Positions 1 to 11,900 of a stretch of DNA of 64,000 bases are shown in pieces (the first letter of the stretch is position 1; each line of letters opens with the position of its first letter). The notes below the pieces were generated by a model. The model was not told the origin of the DNA. It was given only the letters and a program-made list of their open reading frames with translations, and ran no database searches. The stretch is from Sinotaia quadrata (taxonomy: Eukaryota; Mollusca; Gastropoda; Architaenioglossa; Viviparidae), in assembly GCA_028829895.1 (NCBI GenBank), contig CM054180.1, positions 88,165,135-88,229,134 on the forward strand, in the 5' to 3' direction. The position numbers and the translations under genes are program-made.

Positions 1-1300
1 TCAAGGGCTCAGTCACTTCCGGTTGTGACATAACTTGACACCCAGACTGCGAACGGGTTTTAATCTATATATCCCTTAGTCTTGTCAACTGGCGAGGCAC
101 CACTGATGACCTGACAACCAGTTTCCTCTATTCCATTCTGTTCTCTGCTAATCTTACTGTATTGCTCAGTTTCAGTCCTGTCCACTCTGAAATGTTATCT
201 CCCACCTTTTCCTCTGTCTTCCTCTCCTTCACCCTCCTTGCACAGTATCTTGCATGATTGTCTTGTCTTGGCAAGCCCTGTTGATCGTGACATGCCCATA
301 AACCATTTCATTTTGTGTTTTTTGACAATGGCCAATAGCTCTTCATAGGGGCCAATGGCTTGCCTAATTCTGTTTCCCATTTACTCATTTGTGACATGAT
401 CTCTATATGAAATGCCAAGCAACCTTCAAAAGCATCTAATTTCAGTAGCTTGTATCCGCCTTTCAAGATCCGCTGTGAGGGTCCATGATTCACAGGCATA
501 CAAAAACACAGATACAACCAAGGAGTGCATCAGTCTGATCTTTGAGCTGACTGAGAGGTTTCTGTCTTTCTAAACTGTGTTCAGCTTTGCCATTGCTGTT
601 ATTGTCAGCGCAATCCTGGACAATATTTCTGGTTTTGATCCCTTGTCTGTCATGATGGCTCCTAAGTACTTGAATTTATTAACTGTTTCCAGTTTCTGAT
701 CACCAATTGTGATGTCAGTGCCGATACCACTGGTGGTGTTGGTCATCAATTTGGTCTTCTCTGTGCTGATTTCTATACCAAAAGCAGTAGCTGTCCTGTC
801 CAATTTTTCCACCAACTGAACTAGCTCCTCCTCATTTCCTGCAAGGCCATTGATGTCATCGACAAAGTGTAAGTTTGTTATTGTTCTGCCTCCAATATTG
901 ACAGTTCCTTCATGGTCTTCCAGAGCAAGGAAGATGTTGAAGAGAATAGGCAAAAGTAAGCAGCCTTGTCTAACTCCCACTGTTGTCCTGAACCAATCTC
1001 CTAATTGGCCATTGCACTGGTGGCCTTGCTGTAAAGGCTTTCTATGACTTTGATCAGGTTGGCATTGAAGTTGTACAGCTTCATGGTGGACCAAAGGCTG
1101 CATGCCATACGTGACAAATGCCTTCTTAAAATCTACCAAGACATGATAAAGGGGTCTAGTTGGTGCTGGAGGTACTTCTCACAAAGCAGTCTCAGATTAA
1201 AAATCTTGTTCAGTTGTGATTCGCCCTGGTCTGAAGACTGCCTTTTCTTCAGCTATGATTTCCTTTGCCTGTGGCTTCAATATGATCTTTAGATGATTTT
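1..1300 (-). pseudogene. RTE-like LINE reverse transcriptase relic
   Basis: On the minus strand, 1139-570 reads as a reverse-transcriptase core: VDFKKAF, GVRQGCLLLPILFNIFL, the active-site segment HFVDDINGLAG (YADD-type box altered to FVDD) and EISTEKTKLMTNTTSGI, then FKYLGAIMTDKGSKPEILSR. Downstream (517-195) frameshifted fragments resemble the C-terminal tail of RTE-type ORF2, for example NRIRQAIGPYEELLAIVKK. Upstream (1140-1300) similarity continues with stops. No endonuclease domain is intact. It lies in the same orientation as the PSMB7 intron it occupies and is not expected to be active. Confidence 0.85.
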
Positions 1301-1477
1301 GCTTGGGTGACATATAAGACTTATCATACGATAATTCTGATATTGCTGCAAATTGCCTTTTTTCTTAATCAGTCTTATTCAAACACTTAATGCTTTTGAC
1401 TACACCTGGTTTCCACACCAGAGTTCTGTCTATGTGTCTGACCCTTGTTCTAGCTCAGTACTTGTTTAAGGCTATAA

Positions 1478-1676
1478 GCTACCATCACCACTAGTAAGAG
1501 CCTAACTGTCCTTTTATTCATCTTGCAACAAACTACCATCACCAGTATTGAGACTCTGATTATCCTTTTATTTATCATGCAACAAGCCACCATCACCAGT
1601 ATTAAGAGCCTGACTATTCGTTTATTCATCTTGCAACAAACTATTAAGAGATTGACTAATCTTTTATTCAACTTGG
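1478..1676. repeat. 57-bp minisatellite (about 3.5 copies)
   Basis: The unit contains ACCATCACCAGTATTAAGAG, then a GACTATCCTTTTATTCATC-type stretch and TTGCAACAAA. On the minus strand the array reads as an open frame with a 19-residue repeat around MNKR, which explains the apparent small ORF there. Confidence 0.85.
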
Positions 1677-2349
1677 GTTAAGCTGTCTAGTAAATTTCTG
1701 GTAAGATAGGTAAAGTTAATGATTATTTAAGTCACACTGACTAATATTAGGTAGTCCCACGGCCACCGCTTTACAGGCAAAAACTCGCAAACGCACACAA
1801 ATTTGCTAAACTTTACTCCAGAGCGGTTTTCTTCACATTAAACCTCAACTAACCATTTTTATATGAAAATAAAGATCGATGTTTTGTCTTTCGAACTGTT
1901 TTGTTGTTGTTTTCTGAATTTTATTATAGTATCCATAAACTTTGACGAAAGTACCTTAGGGTTGCAAGAAAAATGGGTCAAAAGTCGCCTCACGGCCGAA
2001 AAAGTAAAATTCACGTTTTCGGGTACCAATTTTTAAAAAGATTGTGGAGCATCCAGCGTGTTGTAACCCTAAAACTGATTGGTCCTTTAAATAGAGGACA
2101 TATAACTCTTTACAATCATATAAATTTCACTTTTGTTTGATGCGAATAACCAAATAAATTTTCAAACTAAAAAGTTCACGATAAAATTTTCGGAAGAAAT
2201 ATTTATCACAAAATAGTGAAAAATATATCATTTTCTGCGGAATTTCAATATCTCTCTAATGATATGCTGTAGCCCTTGATTAGTGACCCCTAGAAGATCC
2301 TACACTAAATTGAAAACCCCGTAGTACGCATCTTGTTTCACTTTCAGTC

Positions 2350-4219
2350 ATGGCTTCCACGTGCGAAACACGCGTTGACGCTACCGCTGATTCTTCTCAC
2401 ATTTTATGTGAACAATTAAAACCTCTTATCGGGAAGATCTTTTGTAAGCATTTAATAATGATTACTTTACTCTGTGATTAGTTTATTTGTAAACATATCT
2501 CTATTTTTAAAGCAGAATTATTCATTTTGTCCTCATCATCGCTACCAATTCCGTAGTTTGAAAATAGGTTAGTCGGTGCGTCACTCTATCGCGAAAGTTT
2601 GATTGCTATTTCCTTGCAATATATATTTTGAAGTCGCAGATCGTATTTAAATATATTATTTTATTTATTTATTTTATTTTAGTCAAGATGGTTATCTTAT
2701 TATTTAGAAAAATCGTTTTCTTACGACGATAATTTAAAAAAGAAAAGATAACTCTTGATGCAAAAATAGTAAACAACCGAAACACTTGGATCTGTGAAAT
2801 GTTCTTTTCAAGCAGTGGATTTACAATAATGCTAATAAGATATTTATTTAGTGAATGCTTTTATATACATATATTTTTAATAATTTTATCCTGTTTGTTT
2901 TGAATTTGAACATAATGTTATCCTCTTAATTAAAAAAAAATTGTATGGCTTATGCCTTTGTTTTGGTTTCACGATCTTTTAATTTTTTTGGTGGTACATA
3001 AATTAAGAATAAGTTAACATGAAGATTTTATATCACATTATTAAAATGTCGATTAAATATTTTATGGTATGTTCTTTGTTTAGAACTTGAAAGTTTTGCT
3101 AAAAAATTAAGTTTGAAAAATCACATTCTGCATGGTTGGCTTGTACAACTTTGCCCCTCACTCAAAACATGCACAAATCTGAAATACAGAATAAGTTACT
3201 TAAGTACAATACACAAGCACTACAATTAGCTCTTCTTCGTTGTGTTTCAAAGTCAGATGGTAAAATGAACCTTGATTTATTTTTGAATGAAAGATTCTTC
3301 AAAGAGGATCAGCCTCTAAATATAGGTAGTACTACTACTAGAAGAGATAGTTGTCAAGATTGTGAAGTCTTAAAATAACAGCTAGACTTAACAAAACATG
3401 AGATTGCTGCATGTAAGAAAACAATAGCATGTATGCAGAAATCTAAAACTAGTACAAGTAAGATGGAGACAGTTGAAACTGAGTTACAGATGCTGAAGGA
3501 AGCTAGTATTAAAAGTAAAGTTGACTCAGAACAAAAGATTCATTTGCTGTCTGAAAAGATAGAAGAACTATCAGCAAACCTTTCATTTTGTCACTCAGAA
3601 AAAATAGCTTAACAAATGAGCTAGCATGTGTAAGTGAAAAATTTAAAAAGAAAATAAGAGATAGTGCTACTATATGTAGACAGAAAAATAATCTAAACAG
3701 ATCAAAAGAAGCATTAAAATTCAAAGAAAAGCTAATAGAGCAAAAACTTTAAAATGAGAGCACAGCTGAAAAAGTTGAGAAAGGTTAGGAAAATCCTTCA
3801 GCTGACACAACAAAATCTAAGTAAAAGTATCAAAACAGTTGCTGATTTGAAATGTAAGCTTAGAGAATCACAAAAATACATCCAACCTATGATTGAATGC
3901 ACTGAAGGGCTAAAAGACTCTCCTGTAGATAGTCACTAGAGATGAAAAGGGACAGTTTACAGATTCTGTTGTGAAATGTGTTGGTAGCTTAGTTGGGGAG
4001 GGAGAGGTGTCAGGAAAGAAAACTAAAAGCATTATTCAGACTGTAGCATCTCATTTACTGGGGTGGGGTGATACCATGGACTGTGATGATGTGGATGCAA
4101 AGTTTGTTTTTAAATGGGGTTTAACAATGGAGACAACCAACAGAAGAACCTGGACAGCCGTTGACTATAGTGCATTACAGGAAGAATTTTCTATTTATAA
4201 AAATATGTACTGTGATTAG
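2350..4219 (+). pseudogene. Decayed coiled-coil ORF of the TIR transposon
   Basis: A first exon starts at ATG 2350 (MASTCETRVDATADSSHILC) and ends at a GTAAGC donor at 2444. From about 3103 several frames continue: a leucine-rich N-terminal stretch, a long Glu/Lys-rich coiled coil (ETELQMLKEASIKSK) and a C-terminal segment KSIIQTVASHLLG ending with a stop at 4217-4219. In-frame stops at 3376 and near 3610, plus frameshifts, break it. It is probably the transposase or accessory protein of the element. No catalytic DDE residues can be assigned, so the function is inferred only from its position between the inverted repeats. Confidence 0.6.
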
Positions 4220-4562
4220 TATTTGAATCTATGTTGTGCACATTCATTGTTGGAAATAAATATCACAGAATTGAATTATTATTATATTAAATATCATATC
4301 ATGTCACTAATGTACATGTTCACAGAGTTTTAGCAATTCATTTTTCATACATATTTTCAATGCTTTAATACCTGTCTCAAAACTTTCAAAACATAAAGAT
4401 ATGTATTAATCTATTACTTATTATTTTGTTATAATTAATAATATTATTGTCAAGCCTGTTTTATTATCTATGAATTATGCATAAAGAATACCATGTATAC
4501 AGTTTTAAAGATTTTTTTTTAAATATGAAAGTTTCTGTTGTAAGAAAAATACTAATTCAGAT

Positions 4563-5035
4563 AAAAGGTTATAAATAAATTATCTGTCTTTAGATAAATA
4601 GATAACTTCCTGCTGATCATTTTAATAGGTGAACCCATGCTGTGTTATGTATAGTTTCTAAGATGAGACCATTTATCCGTTTTAATTTTCTTTGTAAATA
4701 AAAATTGCTTGATAAAATGTAAAATGTAACTTTATATGTGATTAAACAGAAATTATCTTTATACATATTGATCAAGTAGAGTTTACTGATCATTTTGATA
4801 TGTGGACCAACTCTGTATGATGTATACTTTCAGAGATGTGACTGTTTATACGTTTTAATTTTATTTGTAAATAAAAATTGTACAGTCAAATGATAACTGT
4901 AACTTAATATGCAATTAAAGAGAAATTATCTTTATAGATATAGATAGAGCATAGTTTGCTGATCATTTTGATATATGAACCAACTCTATATGATGTATAG
5001 TTTCAGAGATATGACCATTTGCTTGTTTACGTTTT
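4563..5035. repeat. About 180-bp tandem repeats inside the TIR transposon
   Basis: Three diverged copies share GCTGATCATTTTGATAT, a TGTATAGTTTCAGAGAT-type stretch, and TTTTAATTTTATTTGTAAAT. The same repeat, inverted, appears in the partial copy near 53.95-54.2 kb, so it belongs to the element family rather than the host locus. Confidence 0.8.
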
Positions 5036-5860
5036 CTGTAATAAACTTCGTTAATGCTGTTTTTTGGTTAAAATTTGCTGAAATGGTCATTTTCAGCCTC
5101 CATTAATTTCCACATTTTCTTTGCAATGCCTTTAGAAAAAAATAGGCATTAACTACATGGTACATGATTTAATAATATGCATTTTGGATGTACTTTGTTC
5201 ATCAGTTGCATATGTTATGATGCCATGAATGTTCCCTTTTGTTGCGTTTTGCGAGCAATTTTATGAAACAAAAGCCCATTTTCTTTTGCAATTTATAATA
5301 AACTGAAAAGTAAATTTTGCATTATATCTGTTTTTTCTTGTTGTATGTCACTATGTTTATTAGAATTATTAGATTGTTTTTCAGTGAGGTTTATATCTTA
5401 CTTGTAATAAACTTGTAAAATCACACATTCATTACGTCTAAAAAAAGTTGACCACAAATAACGACACTAAATTTGTAATATCTCAAAAAGTATTATAGCT
5501 ATCATCATAATTTTTTCTGTACAACCTTATTTCATCAGAACACACATTTTGAGCATAAAACATTTGTACAATGTCAAGTAGAAAAAAATGAGTGGGACTA
5601 CCTACTAATATACAGAATCTTGAATACAAGGTGCATTAGTACAAGAATGAAGTTAAGGTAGGTGAATGTGCTAAGCATGTTACCTTGAACACACTATGCT
5701 ATACTGAACATAAAACAAACTTAAATTACTCATTATTTTAACCTCCCAAGCCTTCAATGACATTAGTGTGCTTGACAGTCTTTATACAAGAGTATATTTT
5801 TTAAAAGTTAAGGCTGGTTCATTTAACAAGTTTCTCTTACATGACCTTAAGATAACATAC

Positions 5861-5919
5861 CGACATGTCTGTCTTGTAACGATCTTCAAAAACAGCCATT
5901 GCAGCAAGAGAACCGGACC
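5861..5919 (-). CDS. PSMB7: PSMB7 coding exon 6 (last exon in the window)
   Basis: The exon is 59 nt, with acceptor TTTTCAG and donor GTATGT. It encodes (G)[19 protein letters not shown] and ends in phase 0. The next exon, expected to encode the (E)EEAKNLV-type helix, is not visible before position 1. A 3.9-kb DNA transposon and a LINE relic occupy the intron instead. Confidence 0.93.
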
Positions 5920-8900
5920 CTGAAAACAACATTTATTTTCAAATCATCTGAATCAAATTGAAAATCTTTCTTCTAAAATGAAAATTTACAAGATAATAAA
6001 TCTTAAATATTACAATAAATTAATTATAATCTCTAAACCAAGTAAAACAACCAATCAATTATAATCTGTATGCAATGACTTGATTTTTGCTGACAAATTC
6101 TGCTTGATCTAAGTGGCATATTTAAGTTAAAGTGCCAACCTTTTCCTTTTAATTGTATTACTCCAGATATCTAGCTTAGTCTAAACTGGGCATTCACTGA
6201 CCATATTTGGGCAACTGTTTTCCAGAGAGTGATGTAAGCAAAACTAAGAGCACAAGTCACATGGTAAGTAACTGCCAGAATATCTTCACTCATATTGCAT
6301 CAATCTAAGGGAAAAGGTTGAATAGTGAATCACTAGAGTCACTGAAGACATCTATATGATATGGGGAATATATTGGGGTTTTTGTTCTGTATTCCAATTC
6401 TTGATCTACAGACTACAGTCTGCTAACAACTTAGTCTGGGGGTTAAAGAGGAAACACCCAAGGTCATTTATTCCCACCAGGAGCTTGAGATATGTGAATC
6501 TAATTCCAGAGTATGATGTTGTAGTTGTGTGGTCATCTCATTATCATACTGTCATAAACTAAGTTAAATACTCAAGACTACTCTGAAAAAGACAAACTGT
6601 TCTGTTTCATCATAAACTACATTAGGGATATCACAGGGATTAAAACGTGTGTTTGTTTCAAAATCATTAAAACGTGTAGTAACTAGTATTATGTGTTATT
6701 CCTATTATTAATTTGTTGTTATCCTTTTCCATATCTTAATTAATTCTCTGAACAACCATTAATTGGAATCAGCTGGGGGGTGAGCCACAAATTCAATATA
6801 TGAGTGTAAATTAATCAAGAAGAGATCATGTTTGCTGATCCTAGTGGCAATGTTAACTAATCTACTCATCACTAAGTTAAAATGATTAATCATCCCATAA
6901 ATTATTGCAGCAGGAGTTAATATAGTGATAGGAGGAGTATGGCTAGCCATGGGAATGTTATTATTAATATTGAATAGTTAAATTAATAACCTGAATAATT
7001 AATATAACAGTGTAATTATCTACTCATCACTATGTTAAAATGATTAATTATCCCTTGAGTTACTGCAGCAGGATTTAATATAGGAGAAGTATGGCTAGCT
7101 GTGGGGGAAGTTATTAGTATTAATATTGAATAGCTAAATTAATAACCTGAATAATTAATAATAACAGTGTTGTGTATTAACCACACACAAAGTAGCCTAT
7201 ATGTTGCAAGACTGTATCTGTGTGATAAAGTTGCACTCTGATTATCCATCATATCAGTCAACTGTCATGGCTATTCAAAACATGCAGGTCCTCTTTCTTT
7301 TTTTTTGACACTGGAGTGTTGGGATAGACAGTTGTAACATTTTCTTGTTTTTTTAAAAGTTGATAATTTGTAGAAGTTGGGTGGCTGAAAATCTACGTGT
7401 CTGACTCCCATGCAGTTATGGATTCAAAATCAATCCTAGTTTAAAGAGACTTTTTCAAGATGACACAATCTTCCAAGCTGCAATAAATATTTTTGCCTTG
7501 GGTGGTTAAAGATAAATGTTTACACTAGTTGAGTCTAATTCTCTTTTTGGAGGCAGCTTTAGAATTTGTCATATGCATCATCTTGGTCTGTATCCCTTGA
7601 TACAGACCAAGTGAGCCCTAATTGTAGTGATATTTCTTAAAGCAGCATTCCCAATTTTTCACTAAATCCAAGAGAAGAAATCTACTACAGCCTGCAAAGC
7701 CATAGATCAAGAATCTTGATTCTTAGGTGCAGTCACAAAATGCATTTCCTACACTCTTTTGTTCTCTTTTGCTAAAGTATCAACTTTCTAAATACTAAAC
7801 TTTGCAATATGGAAAGATTTGCCTCTCACCCAGTCTTATAACTTCTAGCTTCTCATCTCAAACTGTCTCGATGTCTATAAACATTTACTGGAAAAGTGGT
7901 ATAGGAGATTGTCTGCCAACATGGATCAACAAAAGTTCTATTTCATTTTGAATTAAGTAAACCCTATGAATACATTTTGAAGTCACCTTTATTGCTAGTA
8001 AAATAAGATGAAAATCTAGAATAGCAGCAATCAAATGCATTCACTTGTTGAATGCCAGTAGAAAAAGTGTCTCTTCAAGGAGTAAGGAGTACGCCTTTGA
8101 AGTTAACTCAAACAGCATACGGGGTTCCTGCCACAAGTTTAAAATTATTTTCCAGACCTTTTCCAATCAATTAAAAAAAAATCCAGAACTATATTATGAA
8201 CAGTGATTAGCAACAGAATAAATACTGAGAAAAAAATGATAATATAGATTCTGATAATACAATTAATATTTAAATTTTAAAAGACATTTAAAATTAATTA
8301 TATTTCTTTTTAAATTAATTACCTGCAAAATCTGAACATGAACTTTACTGAAAATGGCATTCATGGAAAATGAGCAATTTTCATGCTAATGAAGCTAATT
8401 ATCTTTGGAAGTAATAAAAGAATAATTATCAAATACTTCAAGCTTGTAGAGAATATGTATGCCTACAATATATTCAAATTTAGTTACAATCGGACAAATA
8501 GTTCCCAATTTATGACATTGTACAACTTGGAAAATTTTCACATCCAGATTTTCGGGGTGGGAGTTGGAAACAACAAATATCTCCAGAATTAATGACATTT
8601 TAAATAAGTCTTTTATTTCAGTTTTAGAATACATTGAGTTTGATGTGTGCCAGTTTTGGTTGCTTTCTGATTCGTAGATATTTAAATACAAATTAAATGG
8701 TAGGAAATTTCACGAAAATGTATTTCTTTCACTATGTGTATGTTTCTTGGTGACATAACTTTATTTGTTTTCCAAGCTATCCTACAGACATTGTAGACAG
8801 ATATGGTGTTGGTATAAATAAATTTCTCAACTTAGAGAATTAAATGCTGGCAATTGGTGGAGTTATTAAGTTTTGAAATTAGAGTTTATTTTTCATAAAT

Positions 8901-11900
8901 ATGCAAATATTTCCCTAACATATTGTAAATTTTTTTTTTATTAAATCAGAATTGTGCTTGGCACGTTACTTTAGTTTATTTGTTCATAGCTCCATGTATA
9001 ATATTGCCAAGATTAAAAAAAATCCACTTTGTATTTTCGGGCATTTTGGGCAAAAATTAGTGATCTTGATTATCCTCGTGTAATTTGCACAATTCTGAAT
9101 GTATAAGTCTGCAATTCATGCCCAATAATTGAATATTGATGTCTCTTTCGAATAATGTCAAGAGAATGTTGTAAAATATACGAAAGTACACGAGGGATGC
9201 CATGGCAGTTACAGAAAATGTGCCATTTTTAGAGCTAATAAAGCTAATTATCTCTGTAAATTATTAATGGAAAATTATAAAATAATTCAGGCTTGTAGAT
9301 GTCATGCATGCATAGAATATATCCAAGTTTGATTACAATTGGACAAACGGTTCCTGAATTATGAACATACATGCATGAAAACTAATCCACCCAATTTTGG
9401 TGGTGGGGTGGGGGACATGAATATCTCCGGGAGTGCTGAAGATATTTGATTTATGTTTTTGTTACTGATTCAGGATAGATTGTTTCCGATAAAGTTTGGT
9501 GTATTTCTGACAAGTAGTTTTGAAAAAACAAGTTTTTTGTGAAAAGTGGCTCTTTTCGAGGGATGAGGGTTGGTTTTGTAAGTTATAAAGTTGACTTTTT
9601 CAATCAAAATCAATGTTTTTTAATCAATTGAAATTATGGGAATATCAAAATGAAACAAAAATTAATCAAAAAATGATGAAAAAAAGCCTCCCAAAACAGT
9701 TATTTTTGAAGAATCAAACTTGTAAACATTGAGGTTAATCAAATAAAGATGATGGATCACAATACTACATAAATATTAAAACGGATTCTGATTTTCTGTC
9801 TGCAGGCGACCAAAGAATTTAAAATGGTTAAAACCCCTCAATATTAATACTTTTCCCAGACTAATTTGACATTTTCCTGGCATGGAAAGGCTAAAACCAA
9901 CTTCCAGACCTGTGCAGGAACCCTGAATTTGCACACAATTTTCCTTGCTTACTGGTATACTGTCTATAACAATGTAAGCACTTATTTGTAAAAATTTTCT
10001 TGTGTACAATGGTTTACTATCTGTATTGTGAGCACTTGTCTGTTAATACTGTTAAGCATTTTCCCATGTATGCGAGTTCTTTTAAGTACATTCTGAAGAA
10101 TATTCATATTGACAAAATTGTAAATTTTATTTAAACAAAACAAAATCAACTTCAGACTTTGATAGTTGCTTTTCTACAAGAGTAAATAATACAAAAATGT
10201 TACCAAAGGTACTTTGTAACAGAATGGTGTTTGGGAAGTGGATTCCACACGCACACACACACACACCTTGTTCATGTAAAACATTTTCATTTAGTCAGTA
10301 ATTTTTTCAGCCTGGAATTTATATAATAAATGAATGTCACCTATTATAATAATAGTAATAGATTTAAGTCAGCTCTTCAGAAGAATTATGGTGAACCCGT
10401 AAGAAAACAGGTCTGCCATTTATCATCCATGTTCTCATAAAGGTTACTTTGAGTTCTTGTCAAGGTCTCAAGTAATTGTTTACAATTTCTTGTACTAAAT
10501 CAAAATAATTTTTAAGTTCACAGTAGATATCCTGCCCTGTTCTCTACTGTCTCTGCAGTCATTAACAAATTTCCATAAGTATGTCACTTACTACATAGTA
10601 TGCTGTACTATTTTCAAAGTTACATTTAAATTTCAAAATAAATCTGTCAAATACAATGATTATTTCATCATTTATACAACTTAAATATGTCATTGCAGTT
10701 ATATATACTTGTACTATAAAAGCTTTTTAATTTGGGGGATAGTGTGACCTCTACAAAACAGAAATTAAATTATAAATATATATAAAATAATGAATGTTTC
10801 TCAATTCCTTTTTCACTTTAGATTTAATTATAATTATTAAGTTAAAATCGATCATGATGGACTAAATAGGGTAAATAAACAGCAGTTAAAATTAACAAAA
10901 CAATGATGATACTGACAATCTCTCTGTTGTATGTGTAACTAACTTGATCATAGAATTATTGTATGCTGACTAGTATTATAAACACTCATTTTTAACTTTT
11001 TGTTCAAGATAGATATGTACTTAACTACAAATTTTTATATCAAATTAAGGTTTAAGTACAAACTTCTGTCTAGACATTAAATATGTCTCTAATTATTGTA
11101 TATAGATTCATTCTAGTAATTACACTAAGTTTTTTTTTTAACAAATGTCTTATTTACATAAAAAAATGTAAGTATAAAAACATTGTACAACATAAATTAG
11201 GGCATATTTTGAGTTTTGTGAACAGTGAACATTGATATCATATATTTGTATACCCATGGTCACATATGGCAGCTTGTCTGTAGAGCCATAGGGGTGAATA
11301 CTGTAAAGATGAGCACCGCTGATATCCACACCACCCAAAACAAGTGCAGCACCAATGTTTCCATGATATCTACATGTAATAAATTGCATAATTAGTGCAA
11401 CAAGCAGGTATGCATATTACTAGTATTTGTTTGTTCTTTCACAACAGAAAACTGTATGACATACCATTTTAAATTAATTAATACAGATCATACTTCACTG
11501 AAAGTTATCAGGTTAAATTCCTCCCAATAATAAATGTACTGCATTATCTCTCACCTATAATCTCATATGGTTCTCTGTACTTTCCTAGTATACATCTTTA
11601 TAAAGTTGAAATTTTAAAAATACATCTGAAACTAAATGTAAATTATGTTTCCCATTACTGCAGGATATCATTAAAAACATTTTAATCAAATAAAACAAAT
11701 CAATACATAGAAATGTTTTGGACAAGAGGTTTAAATGTTTTAATTTATGAAATGGTAGCAATCTTTAAAAGTACTTTGAATCAAACATATTTTATCAACC
11801 AAAAAAAACCAACATTTGACTCTTTGTTAATCCTGACAAAGTAGTTTATTTCAGAGTTTGTGCTAGATACAGATTATTAGAAGAATGATAGTGAATAACA

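Larger units (their letters stand above)
1748..5604 (+). mobile_element. DNA transposon, unclassified TIR family, copy 1 (3857 bp)
   Basis: The ends are perfect 13-bp inverted repeats, TAGGTAGTCCCAC and GTGGGACTACCTA. They are flanked by the direct repeat CTAATAT at 1741-1747 and 5605-5611, a 7-bp target duplication. Inside are a decayed coding region (2350-4219) and a block of roughly 180-bp tandem repeats (about 4563-5035). A second two-ended copy and two partial copies lie elsewhere in this window. I cannot place it in a named superfamily: the TIR and duplication length do not match the common hAT (8 bp), Mariner (TA) or piggyBac (TTAA) signatures. Confidence 0.88.
5920..8118. other. PSMB7 intron 5, distal part
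   Basis: No coding exon is recognised here. It contains a roughly 157-bp tandem duplication (6861-7168) and a tRNA-like stretch near 7379-7440. The rest is AT-rich intron sequence with no further structure I can support. Confidence 0.6.

Noticed and set aside
3136..3378. Independent small host gene
   Set aside because: The frame lies inside the inverted repeats of the transposon and continues, with breaks, into its coiled-coil relic.
8119..9926. Firm assignment as a hAT element
   Set aside because: The ends look right but no 8-bp target duplication could be matched, so only a tentative call is made.
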